Of a DNA stretch of 64,000 nucleotides, positions 53,801-64,000 are shown piece after piece. The DNA comes from Anaspis maculata. Its lineage: Eukaryota > Arthropoda > Insecta > Coleoptera > Scraptiidae. The position numbers and the translations under genes are program-made. The notes beneath the pieces were generated by a model. It searched no databases. It was not told where the DNA came from and saw only the letters and a list, made by a program, of their open reading frames with translations. The DNA is taken from assembly GCA_949128115.1 (NCBI GenBank), contig OX421967.1:56494855-56558854 (forward strand), in the 5' to 3' direction. Within the stretch, counting starts at the first letter, position 1, and each line of letters begins with the position of its first letter.

Positions 53801-54076
53801 GTCCATATTTATTCCGAGGTTAAAATCTATCTTTCTTGTACTATTGTTTCAACTTGATGAGCATTGAATTATGGATCTACAGGGTGATTTTCATGACAAT
53901 TTTTTTTGGTTCATGAGTTCGAATTTTTGCATTTTTGATCACCCTGTATACGGCGTCTGCACGGACCGACATTTTGGCAACACCTCTTGAAATTAAGGCA
54001 TGGGTTTGTACAACATTCGTACCAAACAGCACTGCTAAATCATTAAATGCAAGGTGGTTGGCGCCTAATATCCGGA
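50829..54076. mobile_element. 3.2-kb foldback element
   Basis: Outer ends TCCGGATGTTACGG (50,829) and TAATATCCGGA (ending 54,076) are inverted. Arms match at about 50,850-51,000 against 53,880-54,060 (GGCGTCTGCACGGACCG and partner) and about 52,150-53,000 against 53,020-53,830, with the axis near 53,010. An additional palindrome sits inside the left arm. There is no recognisable coding sequence; ATGGCGGCC / GGCCGCCAT motifs recur. It is too diverged between arms to form a perfect hairpin. Class unknown. Confidence 0.75.
51085..52150. mobile_element. Nested palindromic element in foldback left arm
   Basis: Inverted halves 51,085-51,490 and about 51,800-52,150 (for example TATGGCCGCCATCTTGAATTC and CCCATTATGGAATAAG with partners near 51,945-51,990; CAAGATATTTGGATAAAT-type strings at both edges). 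It is present only in the left arm, so it was probably inserted after the outer inverted repeat formed. Non-coding. Confidence 0.65.
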
Positions 54077-54671
54077 CTATTTTAGTTCAAAAATGTTTTA
54101 CAATTGCCAATCTTGGCTGAACAATGTCCTCATTTCTTGTTCTCAGGTATAGTTTTTTCACAATAATACAATTTAGCGAGAAGAGTATTGGGAGCATAAT
54201 TTTTTTCCTGTTTCTACTTTTGGAATCATTCAAGAAATGAGAAAGTGTGGTAATCGCAAAAAGAATTATCAGTTTCTTGGATTCTCCGATGTTAAAAACG
54301 TCGATATCTGTCAAAATAATACAAAAGCGTCATGTCTGTCGCGGGACCTCTCATCGTGGCATCCTTCCTGCAACGTCCTTGGAGATAATTATTCCAATTC
54401 TATCAAATTACCAAGTCAAATTGATTGTATTCGAAATTGATTTTTCTTATTGTGGAGGCTGTGATCAACTGGTATGAGGTGCCGTTCATGTCAAAATGTA
54501 AATTTCTGGCTGATGAATAATTGTTATATTCAATTAGGTATCCGGTCTTGATAACCTGGGTTTAGCATTTTTAACTGGATACTTTTGGGAAACAGAACAG
54601 AAATTGTTGGAAAATATTCAATACCTACCAGTTCCCTCTTGTGAGAAAAAATCTTAGGAAGTATATTAACT
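54077..54671. other. No gene recognised
   Basis: AT-rich spacer between two foldback elements; short open frames only, none recognised. Confidence 0.3.
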
Positions 54672-55552
54672 AGTGGACAGGGAGCTGGTGCCTCAAAACT
54701 TACGTCATAAGGTACATGATTTTAGCCCTGTAGGTCTAATGTGCGTTGATAAGGTTGTTAAAAATTTCTTTGTCCTACATGTCAGACCGGGGGCTTTAGG
54801 CTGGTATAGGCTTGTGAATTTTCGAAAAATGTCAAAAATTTATGTCATAAAGGTACATGAATGAAACCAACGGGCTTTTGTATGGGAACATCCCATTAAT
54901 AACACATAGGGTCACAAGACAAAATTTTTGGGGGCTCTCGGTCCATAAGACAAGTTTGAAATTTTCAAAAGAGGCCAAAATTTACCTCCTCCTGGAGACT
55001 CCTTCTTTGGCATAATTTTAGGAATGAAAAACGATTCCCACATGATTTTTTACGCAGGTCTCAAATCTGTCCATATAAATTTTCAATAATACATCGCTTA
55101 CAGGGTGCAACATCGAAAAATTTTTCTCAAATCGTACACCCTGTACTTGACCATGGAAATCGATTCCGTTTTTCATCCTGATTACAAATATATCACACTT
55201 GGTGGGTTAGTCAACAAAACGCCGGTGGAAAAATTGATAAATTTTGGTCCTTTTTTGAAAATTTCAAACCTGTCTTATGGACCGAAAGCCCCCAAAAATT
55301 TTGTCTTACGACCAGATTTTCGATCAAGGGGATGTTCCCACACAAAATCCAGTTGGTTTCATTCATGTACCTTATTACGTGAATTTTTGGTGATTTTTTC
55401 GAAAACTGACAGGCTCATACCAGCCTGAAGCCCCCGGTCTGACATGTAAGACAAAGCAATTTTAACAACCTTATCAACGCACATTAGAGCTACAAGGTTA
55501 AAATCATGCACCTTATGACGTAAGTTTTGAGGCACCAGCTCCCTGTCCATAC
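54672..55552. mobile_element. 880-bp palindromic element
   Basis: Inverted ends GTGGACAGGGAGCTGG and CCAGCTCCCTGTCC, with arms 54,672-54,975 and about 55,240-55,552 (GCCTCAAAACTTACGTCATA and partner). The axis is near 55,110. Non-coding. No clear target duplication. Confidence 0.75.
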
Positions 55553-56739
55553 AAGAAATGAGACAAAAGTGGAAATCAATGCCCGACTAACATCAGGAAA
55601 CGGAAGCTACTGCGCACTGGGAAAGGTACTACGATCAAAACATGTGTCTAAGAAACGCCAAGATCATATACAAGAACCCAATAAGACCCATCATCCTATG
55701 CCAGCGAGACCTGGTGACTGATATTGTGTCGAGTGATTACTGATCCGGTTTTTTTTTCGGCGCTCTCACTCGACCAAGTGTAAGCCACTTTCTCAAATCG
55801 GCCTAGATCAGTTGTTACGTGGAAAACCGACGATTCGGGGAGCCCTTGAGCACAGACCATCAGGGGCCTGATTCATGAAAATTTAAGGAGTTAGATTTCT
55901 ACAAGTTACAAGTAACAAATAGCAAGCTACAAGCAGGTATTCGTGAAGGACGTTTCACACAAAAAGTATGACAATTGTAGATTTCAGTGTTACAAGTTGA
56001 TCTAATTCCCACAAGTGTGAAAAAATATGTAGAGCTCTTTCCAATTATTTCGATTTTCATGTGTCACGGTGTCACGATCATGGGTGAAGATTGCCCAGTA
56101 AGTCAGGGAATTAACGTTCGAGGCAGTTTCACTATTACCGCTACTCAAGACCATCCACCCCTCACAGCTCTCGCCATCACAAATAGGTATCGTCAGAAGT
56201 ACATATTATATCAGGCCTGTTCTTTCAACTGAGTCCAGAATGCACTTTCGCAAGCACTCCATCAACTTCGAAGTCCTGTACTCCTAATCCTTCAACACGT
56301 CCTTCGAGAAGTAAACGAAACCAGCAAACGGCAAAAAACAAAACAACAGGTCAAATGAACAAAGCGGAACGCTGCAAAATGAAAAAGCTGAAGTTCTAAT
56401 TGAATGCTTGGAGGATATGGACTTCACCAAAGATAGGTAGGTATATAGACATAAGATGAAACATTCACACAATCATTTATTGAAACACAAACACTGCTAA
56501 ATAATACAACGAATCAACGATAGAATCTGAGCTGTGCAATTGAATTAATAAATACACCTGATAGCAAGAATTTAGTTTTGTCTGTTGACTTGTTCCATTT
56601 GTGCATCCATTACAACTCGTCTATTTGAATAAATTGTTGTTGAATGTTCCCAAACTTGTTTGACTTCAACTTCAAGTAAGAGCGTCAAGTAAAGGGAGCC
56701 AGGAATGTGTCTGGAGTGAACATAGATGACTTGACGAGT
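55553..56739. other. No confident gene
   Basis: A plus-strand open stretch near 56,320-56,437 (NEKAEVLIECLEDMDFTKDR, then GATAG|GTAGGT) looks exon-like but belongs to no family I recognise. Nothing else is supported. Confidence 0.25.
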
Positions 56740-58711
56740 TAGGCATTTCCACATGACGTCACGAGCTCGTCAGTGTTGCCAACCTAGTTGAATTTATAAC
56801 CTCAAAAAAAGTGTTCGGGAACACCCCGCGTTGTTATGATTGGAAAAAGTACTTTTTTGAGATTTTGGATACAGTAGGAAGCAAGTTTGTACGTGATAAT
56901 TGTTAACAAAACTCTGGCGCTTCGATCAATGCTGATAGTTGGAGATGTGCTGCCTCAAATAGCTCAATAAACAAGAAAGTTTGGTGATGTGCTTAAATCA
57001 TTTTCGTCGAAAAAAAAAAGAAATCCGTAGCTTTGCCGGAAAACTAGATTCCTGGAAGAAAAGAACATCTCAGGAAGTATCTCAAAGTGCCAAGAAATGC
57101 GACTCAAAGACATCTGGGAAGGAGAAAATATGCCAGTTTATTATCCTGCCAATAAGGTAAGAAAGCTGACTAAATTGTTGGAATACAGAATAAATGTGAG
57201 ATGATTTTACAAATTATCCATTACTAAGCGCCCTTCTGATTTCAGAAAGTATAGCTGTGGCAAAAACTGTGACCTGTGGCGATCTCGAAATGGGAAAATC
57301 CAGAGACCAAGGAATTTCCAAGTTGACCACAATTTTACCTCAAATCCTGCTTATAAGAAGAAATTTCAGGATTTATTAAGCAATGTGTCTTGACGCGATG
57401 AAGCCATCAACTGAAAATTCAAGATTGTCAAGTCAGGTGTACGATTTGGTCAACAGAAGATGAAGATACTCGGAGCCGATCCCATCTGGTTCACATGTGC
57501 TTATATCACAGCAAATATTACAACTACAGTGAAGTTGAAAATGGAAACTATTGTCAATTCAAACATCTAGGCTTGTGAAAGCATGACTAGAGATGTAGAG
57601 AGCTCAATGAACGTGAACGTTGGGTTGGAGTTTGGAGTGGTTGAATCTTTTTTTTGAGGAAAAAATAAGAAATTCATGGTTTTCTCGAAACGCTGGGCTC
57701 GTGGAAGTGAGAGGCATCACAGAATGTATCCCAAGGCGCCAAGAAATGGAAAGGAGGAAGGAAGGAATACACTTGAAAAAATATACGGAGGTTGTACCGA
57801 TAACAATTAGGATGGGTAACTAAATTGCTGTTACAGTTATGATGTTTGCACAAAATTATCTGTTGCTAAGCCTATCTAGTTTCGGGAAGTACCTGTGTCA
57901 AAAATTGTGGCCTTCGGCAATCTTGAAATGGGAAAATCTACGGACTGAGGAATTGCTACGTCGACTACAATTTGGAGCCTAGAATCCTCAATAGAACAAT
58001 AAATATTTGTATTTTTAAAAAATGTATCTTGACACAATCAAGTTGTAGTTGAAAATTCAATATCGTTAAATCAGGTGTAAAATTTCTGTCAAGTAGGGCT
58101 CCAGTGACCGAATGCATCTTCGGTGGCCGAACAGCTGTTCGAGTTAAACTTCCATGTTTTGCCTCTGTCCATATTCTACAACCGAACTGAAGACATTCCT
58201 GCACTTTTCAAATATAAAATATAAACAAAAACGATTGTTTGTTTCTTTAATCCAGCAGTAAAAGCTGGGCCTCAAGTATTTGGGTGATTGGGAAGCACAA
58301 ACCGAAGAGGTACATACCTAGCCCCACACAAGGCGTATCACTCCAGCAATGCCAGGAATGTAAACCCCCAACATTCAGGTAAAGTTTGGTGGCAAAGTTT
58401 ATGCCCAATTTTGTCGGAAAATATGGATTTTCACCACTACCCTCTGCAGGTAACCTAACATGTTTGGCTTGCTTTTCCACAAAAACAACACTTTTCCACG
58501 AGAACTTATTCTGCAGGCGCATTAAGGACATTGCTTTGAACTTGATACAAAAGTTTCAAATTCAAACTCAAAAAGGTAGCCCAGGAAAAAATGCAGAAAC
58601 TGGAACTCCATAAGCGCCTTGTAGTTGGGTTCCCGAACATTATTTGATTCAAATTTGGCGGGCAATTCTGGACAGTTGGCAACACTGCTGTGACGTCAAT
58701 GGAAATGCCTA
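56740..58711. mobile_element. 2-kb TIR element with internal duplication
   Basis: Ends TAGGCATTTCCACATGACGT (56,740) and TGACGTCAATGGAAATGCCTA (58,691-58,711) are inverted and remain similar for about 85 bp (CAGTGTTGCCAAC and GTTCGGGAAC on both sides). Inside, about 57,045-57,455 and about 57,680-58,095 are diverged direct copies (GAAATGGGAAAATC, GTATCTTGAC-like and AATCAGGTGTA blocks in the same order). No protein recognised. Confidence 0.65.
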
Positions 58712-59523
58712 GTCGACATGAGGGAACGAATTTGAATTTGAGGCGTCAATAAAATGATGCAATTACCGGTAGGTGATGCAGTGTTGAATAAGTATGTCAA
58801 TACTATCCGGTGGGATAGGGCCCATGCCCGAGTTTTGAATGGGAACAAAAGCCAGAACAATCTTGGTAGTCCAAGCTCGATGATAATTTTTCAACTGGTG
58901 TCAGAGACTGAAGGGTTTTGAACTTTTCTTGATACCAATCAATGTCACAGGTAGCTATTATCCTGGCTGTCTGGCGTGACAAAATCGCCCGCTTCAAAAA
59001 AAACATCAATAAAACTTTCACTCAATTCAATCGATCAACGTGTCAATCTCCTCATATCTTATTCAACTTTTGTGGTCTGCCAGAAAAATTGATGTTTATA
59101 TATTGGAAAATATCCGGGACAAGGCAACAAACACTGTCAGTGTTTACAACAAGGCCACAAGTTTCATTTTCAATAAATGAAACTATAGCCACCGATGAGC
59201 GATTTGGCAGGATGTCTAGCATGTTCAGCGTTGAGGCCCCCTGCCGGTCGAAATTCGGCGTGGCTATACCTTCCATCTGAACAAACGATTTATTCTGAGT
59301 TGATAGTTATCCTGAATTCTATAGGCTTTCATCACTATTTTCAACGTTCATTCCGATACTGGCTCTTGGAGTCTGCAAAAATAAGGTGTGATTTTAGATC
59401 GGTACGAACAGTGGCTTTAATGGAATCAGTTGATTCCTTCGTTGATGGCATGTTTCAAAATGTGCTTTTTCAGAGATGACTTATGTTAATAGTTCAGAAC
59501 GGAGAGTGGTTGCACTGAAACAA
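58712..59523. other. Decayed 3' continuation of zinc-finger gene 4 and repeats
   Basis: On the minus strand, just past the stop of gene 4, 59,395-59,520 still resembles finger sequence with stops (GATCGGTACGAACAGTGGC, GCATGTTTCAAAATGTGC). This implies the array was once longer. 59,256-59,375 is a dispersed repeat also seen at 8.6 and 9.3 kb. A string near 58,780-58,815 (GCAGTGTTGAATAAG...CAATACTAT) resembles 28,440-28,475. No other gene. Confidence 0.45.
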
Positions 59524-60926
59524 TTACATCACTTCATTCGCAACATGTTTCAACATGTGCGTCTCCAAATTTGATTTATGCTTGGATCGGTACGAATGGT
59601 TGCACTGGAACCAGTTGATTTCTGCATTAGTAGCATGTTTTAGCATGTGCGTCTTCAAATTTGACTTATGCTTAGATCGGTACGAACAATGGTTGCACTG
59701 GAACCAGTTGATTTCTTCATTGGAAGCATGTTTCATCATGTGACTTTTTAAATATCGCTCTTGTTTAGCACGGTACGAACAATGGTTGCACTGGAACCAG
59801 CTGATTTCTTCATTCGTAGCATGTGACAACATGTGCCTTGTTAAATGACACTTTGTTTTGGTTCGGTACGAACAATTGTTGCACTGAAACCAGTTGATTT
59901 CTTCATTCGCAGCATGTTTCAACATGTGGCTTTTCAATTGTGACTTTTGTTTAGCTCGGTATGAACAATGGTTGCACTGGAACCAGTTGATTTCTTCATT
60001 CGCAGCGTGTTTCAACATGTGATTTTTCAACTGTGATCGTTGTTTGGCTCGGTACGAACAATGGTTGCACTGAAGCCAGTTGATGTCTTCTTTGGCAGCA
60101 TGTTTCATCATGTGCTTTTTCAAATTTGACTTTTCTTTAGCTCGGTACGAACAATAGCTGCACTGAAACCAGTTGATTTCTTCGTCTACAGCATGTTTCA
60201 ACATGTGCCTTTTCAAGTGTGACTTTTCTTTAGCTCGGTACGAGCAATGGTTGCACTGAAACCAGTTGATGTCTTCATTGGCAGCATGTTTCAACATGTG
60301 CCTTTCCAATTGCGACTTTTTTTTTGGTCGGTACGAACAATGCTTGCAATTATAACCGTCGATTTTTCGTTTTGAATCATCCGTCGACATGTTAAGTTCT
60401 GCTACTCCAATATCTCCGACAGTTCTTGCACCAGCCTTCTGCAAATCTGGCACCTCAATATCTCCGGCCTCTTCTGTCGTTTGTTGTGGTGTCCCTGCCG
60501 GTTCATTTCCACATAAATCGTGATGCTTCAAAAGAGCTAAACTTGAATCCGACTTGTTTCTGCAGTAGCCACACAGATATCTTTCACTTTCTTCGCAGAA
60601 CGTCCCATTTTCATGGTCTCCGTTCGTCTCCAGATTATGTATCAGTTTGCAATGTTCGTACAATTCGAACTGATAGTAGCTCTTGTAGTCGCAACAGATG
60701 CAAGGGAACTTTCCCGGTTCGCCAATGGCATGAAACAGTTCGGCTGCATACACATTTGTGTGATTCCGCTGGACGTGGTGGGCGAGTTGAAAGGTGGATT
60801 CAGTACAATGTGAACATTGCGAACAGTTGTGAGTGTTGACCATTTCGGGTAAATCTAACCTAAAATAGCACAGAAATTGGAACTTTGGTGAGAACTATTC
60901 AAGGCACATTAACTAGTAACTTACAT
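59524..60926 (-). CDS. C2H2 zinc-finger protein, paralog 4
   Basis: Minus strand; coding sequence joins AT at 60,925-60,926 to 59,524-60,859 across a 65-nt intron (60,860-60,924; AT|GTAAGTTACT...ATTTTAG|G). The split start gives ATG TTA GAT TTA CCC GAA ATG, 445 residues. Three N-terminal fingers (CSQCSHCTESTFQLAHH, CICCDYKSYYQFELYEH, CGYCRNKSDSSLALLKHHDLC) precede an acidic spacer (TTEEAGDIEVPDLQKAG) and eight regular fingers. A ninth then lacks its second cysteine (FQCNHSYRSKHKSNLETH). It ends HVANEVM, with decayed finger sequence beyond the stop, so the C-terminus is probably eroded. It is most similar to paralog 2 in the N-terminal part. Confidence 0.9.
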
Positions 60927-61263
60927 TTTGTGACGATGAAGAGGAACAACAAATCGGGTGGTGAGATGTCAGCAGCACATTGAAACATATCTACGTCTTC
61001 CTAGGAAGAAGCGTTTACCGGTAAAGGAAGTGCCGCCATTTTATCATCACCGGTTATACATTTTTCATAAGTCTTTTTCGAGCGAGTAACTTTTCATGAC
61101 CGGTTACACCTGGTTAGGTATATAGAATTTGACGTTTGGGAAAGGAAGTGCCGCCATTTAGATCTCATCACCGGTTAAGGCCATCACAGAGAGAAATCCG
61201 TAGAGACTTAAGACGTATCCGTAACCCGTAATGCATGAAGGTCATATCACACACAAAACGTCA

Positions 61264-62165
61264 ACGTAATGGATCTTATGTTGCACTCGAAGATAAATTC
61301 GTGGGAGGCTAGAATGAAGCTTTATCAGTCGATTGTCCTGGGGTCTCTCTCGCATTGTGCTGTGGTTTTTGGTTTGCGGTACTGTGAGATCCTTGAGAGG
61401 GTTCAGGTGGGCTTTTTCAAAAGATTGTTGTCCCTGTCGAGAAGTACGCCGGACTACATTGTAAGACTTGAAACTGGAACTGTAAAGCTTGCCTATCTTT
61501 TGTTCGAAAAATCTCTCAACTGGTTGCGTAGACTGTTGTCTATGAATAATTCGCGTTTCCCGAGAGTTTGTTTCCAGAGGCTCTTACAGTTGAGTAGTAA
61601 TGGTGACATACGGTACAACTGGGCCTTGCAGCTCAGGGAGTTTTTCACTCTCATTAATGCTGGTGACTACTGGGAGGGTTTGGACTTGGGTCGTCTCAAT
61701 TCGGTTCAGAGTGAATTGTTGGTCAGATTTAAGCGTTATTTGTATGCGGGTGACCTCGAGCGGCTGCGTGACTCTTCCTACCCTCTTTTTTACTCTCACT
61801 TTACGGTTGGCGAGGAGCCCCCATTTTACCTGAAGCAACCTTTGAACTTGTGTTTCATACGACTTGTAGCTCAACTAAGAGTATGCAGCAGAAAACTTTT
61901 GAAATTCACATACGGCGGTTCAGCCTACCTCATTTATTCCGATCAAGTCTGCTTGCTCTGTAACACTAGGTCTCTTGAGACATTGGAACATATTATGTTT
62001 GGCTGCCCTCTCTATGGACAGATTCGCCCTCGGTTCGTAAAAAATCTGAATGGTATCCTGCAGTTGAGAGAGGTTTTGAATGAAATCACCATACCCAAGA
62101 TAAAGCTCCTATCAAATTTCTTGATTGGCGTTCTCAAATTAAGAGCTTTTGCGTTAGAGGAATGA
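61264..62165 (+). CDS. Non-LTR ORF2 C-terminal fragment
   Basis: The open frame enters from the truncated 5' end; the first ATG is at 61,269, giving 298 residues to the stop at 62,165. It starts in the region after the RT palm (ARMKLYQSIVLGSLSHCAVVF), runs through a helical thumb-like and linker region, and has a C-terminal CCHC knuckle (CLLCNTRSLETLEHIMFGC) like that of Jockey, CR1 and I-group proteins. The frame has no stop or shift, so the insertion is recent. It cannot act without the RT and endonuclease domains. No promoter is expected. Confidence 0.85.
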
Positions 62166-62378
62166 TTATTTGTATTTATATTTTTCTCCTTCTTTGTCTT
62201 TCTATACATTTATTAGTTAGTAGTTATTTCAGTACGATTTAAGTTGATTTAAGAATATTATACAAACTGTGCAAATTACCGGTTTCTTTTGTTTTTATTT
62301 TCTATTGTTTCTTTTTCTCTTGTTATAAGGATGTAATTCTTGATGAACAATAAATTATAATAATAATAATAATAATAA
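61264..62378 (+). mobile_element. 5'-truncated non-LTR retrotransposon
   Basis: Flanked by a 19-bp duplication TATCACACACAAAACGTCA (61,245-61,263 and 62,379-62,397). It ends in a (TAA)n tail (about 62,357-62,378). It contains the C-terminal part of ORF2 and a 210-bp 3' untranslated region. Confidence 0.93.
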
Positions 62379-62522
62379 TATCACACACAAAACGTCATAG
62401 TCGTAGAGACTTGTACCAATCACAGGCGGGAATTAGTGACGTAAGTGTCAGTTGTCAATACTGTCAAAGTCAGTCATCAACGTCATTAACTTCAACAACA
62501 ACAATCAATAATCAATAATCAT

Positions 62523-62789
62523 AGGTAAATATAAATCGGGTATTTACCCGGTATTTTCCCGAGCGATATTTACCCACCCTACCCAGTTTGACAGAAAAGT
62601 TGACACTGTTGACAGCTCGGTTGACAGTGTTGACGGTTAAAGGTTGAATGATTTCTTTTTCCAAGTTCCAAGGCTTTTTAAACATACCCTTATTATTGAT
62701 GAAAATAGATACCCTATTAGAAACCCGATTTTGGGTAAATACCGGGTATTTACCCTTAAATATAAAAGCCCGGGTATTTTACATCACTG
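62523..62789. mobile_element. hAT-like MITE, left-truncated copy
   Basis: Third copy of the family at 2,773 and 48,718, same orientation as the first. It has the right end ACATCACTG (62,789) but lacks the left about 45 bp, starting at AGGTAAATATAAATCGGG. It is internally deleted relative to the other copies around 62,690-62,700. No target duplication remains. Confidence 0.85.
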
Positions 62790-62865
62790 CTTACGTCTCT
62801 ACGGATTTCTATGTGTGATGGCTTTTACACATTCCATAACCTGGTCATGGGGATTGTTATTGTTA

Positions 62866-63598
62866 TGGTGAGGGAACAAATTGTGGCGGTGACAGATTCA
62901 AATTTGAAAGAAGCCGTCCACGATTTGCATCAAACTTCAGACGTAGGTTTCCAACCTCTAACACTCTTGACGTGACGACTTGACGAGAGAAGAAGAATCT
63001 ATGAGAAGACGATGGACCCATGGTGTTACAAACTCCAAGGTGAGATTCCCCTTACGAAAAGATGGAGTACGTGCCATTCATACCGTTTTCCAAATTGTAG
63101 CTTCAGCTTCATTACCGAGATATTACCCTTTAAAATTCGAGTTTTCAAACTGTTTTTCAGCCGTAACTTTTGAACCGTTGTTCAAATTTGAACTACCACT
63201 GTCTCTCTCTAATTTTTTACCCCCTTGAATTTTTTTGGAAAATCGTTCGTATTTTTAGATTCTGCGTCCAATTCAGAAGAAAGAGTGATTCCTGCAGAAT
63301 TTTGATTGGAGCTCGGTTTTCGAGATATTTGCACTTGAATTCTTGAAATTATATGTGAAAAACCCCATTTTATTGAGAATTAAAATTAAAATCCAATAAG
63401 ATTCATGTTTTCTCAACTGAAATAGATTTATTAGTCATTTTTTTATCAAAATTCCAATACCAATTTCATATTATACAAGATTAAACGTTTCCGGAGAATA
63501 AAATTTTTATTCTCTTGCCAGTAGGTACTGCCGAAGTACCGCAGAATTTTCTCCGTCAATTGAATTCACTCTTTTCCCGCCGAATGCTGATAACCAAA
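62866..63598. other. No gene recognised
   Basis: AT-rich sequence between MITE copies. No supported coding sequence. Confidence 0.3.
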
Positions 63599-63814
63599 AG
63601 TCTTTTTCGAGCCAATAACCGTTCATGACCGGTTACACTTGGTTATAGAATTTGACGTTTGAGCGAGGATTGGTTATAAGCGGTAAAGGAAGTGCCGCCA
63701 TTTTGATATCATCACCGGTTATACATTTCATAACCTGGTCATGAGGCTGGTTATTTTGCTAATAATCCGCTAATAATCAACCGGTTACAAAAAGTTACTC
63801 GCTCGAAAAAGACT
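63599..63814. mobile_element. 216-bp MITE (AGTCTTTTTCGAG family), intact
   Basis: Inverted ends AGTCTTTTTCGAGC (63,599) and GCTCGAAAAAGACT (ending 63,814); ACCGGTTA-type motifs recur inside. A split copy lies at 61,070-62,865, and an extra partial piece near 61,015-61,069. The target duplication is not obvious. The remaining 186 bases of the window show nothing I recognise. Confidence 0.8.
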
Positions 63815-64000
63815 AATGTTAGAACCGCAACGATTTAGCGAGAAATGTCATATGTCAAAAATAATTACAGTAATTTCAAAATTTCGAAATTGCTCCATCG
63901 GAATAATTGAAATTTCTATTTCTTGTTCACTGGGCCAACCCCGATCAAGGCTTCTGCCATCGTCCTGCCTGGCTTCCGGACCGGATAGTCTTATGCAATC

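Larger units (their letters stand above)
61178..62824. mobile_element. Harbinger-like TIR element, TTA target site
   Basis: Inverted ends AGGCCATCACAGAGAGAAAT (61,178) and CTATGTGTGATGGCTT (ending 62,824), with CCGTAGAGAC shared further in, flanked by TTA (61,175-61,177 and 62,825-62,827). The uninterrupted sister copy at 63.7 kb has a single TTA here, which confirms a precise insertion. It carries two later insertions: a non-LTR copy and a truncated hAT-like copy. It encodes nothing of its own. Confidence 0.8.
61070..62865. mobile_element. MITE (AGTCTTTTTCGAG family), split copy
   Basis: Left half 61,070-61,177 and right half from 62,825 (ACATTCCATAACCTGGTCAT) together match the intact copy at 63,599-63,814. 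A 1.65-kb insertion at a TTA separates them. The right terminus seems lost. Confidence 0.65.

Overview
This window looks like repeat-rich, AT-rich insect chromosomal DNA. The evidence is short spliceosomal introns, gypsy, BEL/Pao, R1-like, Penelope and other non-LTR retroelements, a tRNA-derived SINE, and a family of C2H2 zinc-finger genes. A hemipteran is my best guess, but nothing in the sequence fixes the species. Almost all of the window is transposable-element DNA. The only host-like genes I can support are four paralogous C2H2 zinc-finger genes, and possibly a small acidic protein carried on a large hairpin.

Layout. 0.3-13.5 kb: gypsy and BEL/Pao pol remnants on the minus strand. The BEL pol is split by a hAT-like element (2,773-12,251, 8-bp target duplication). 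That element is itself interrupted by a 9.1-kb block between TTAA sites, which is filled with foldback MITEs, a PIF/Harbinger fragment, a Penelope tail and a SINE. 14.3-15.8 kb: zinc-finger gene 1 (+). 17.3-26.3 kb: a foldback element, then two 2.6-kb direct repeats with the 5' half of a two-ORF non-LTR retrotransposon between them in minus orientation. 27.1-28.3 kb: the 3' part of a Penelope-like element with a GIY-YIG endonuclease and a hammerhead-like motif. 28.6-29.4 kb: a foldback made of short iterations. 30.0-31.3 kb: zinc-finger gene 2 (-). 32.9-38.5 kb: a 5'-truncated gypsy copy (-), opened by a 3.15-kb insertion that carries a 1.7-kb hairpin with two inverted copies of one ORF, and opened again by a Penelope tail.

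39.2-43.6 kb: an R1-like retrotransposon (-), broken by a MITE and then by a complete, young gypsy element (43,637-48,424, +). 48.7-49.1 kb: a short member of the hAT-like family seen at the start of the window. 49.4-50.5 kb: zinc-finger gene 3 (+). 50.8-58.7 kb: three large inverted-repeat elements without recognisable genes. 59.5-60.9 kb: zinc-finger gene 4 (-). 61-64 kb: a nest of elements (MITE, then Harbinger-like TTA insertion, then a 5'-truncated non-LTR copy plus a truncated hAT-like copy).

The four zinc-finger genes alternate in orientation (+,-,+,-). They share three N-terminal fingers and a variable array joined by an unusual linker. Each appears to have its start codon split AT|G by a 59-69 nt intron. 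The two most unusual items are that split start codon and the hairpin ORF locus at 35.1-36.8 kb. The hammerhead-like motifs at the ends of Penelope-like insertions also deserve attention.
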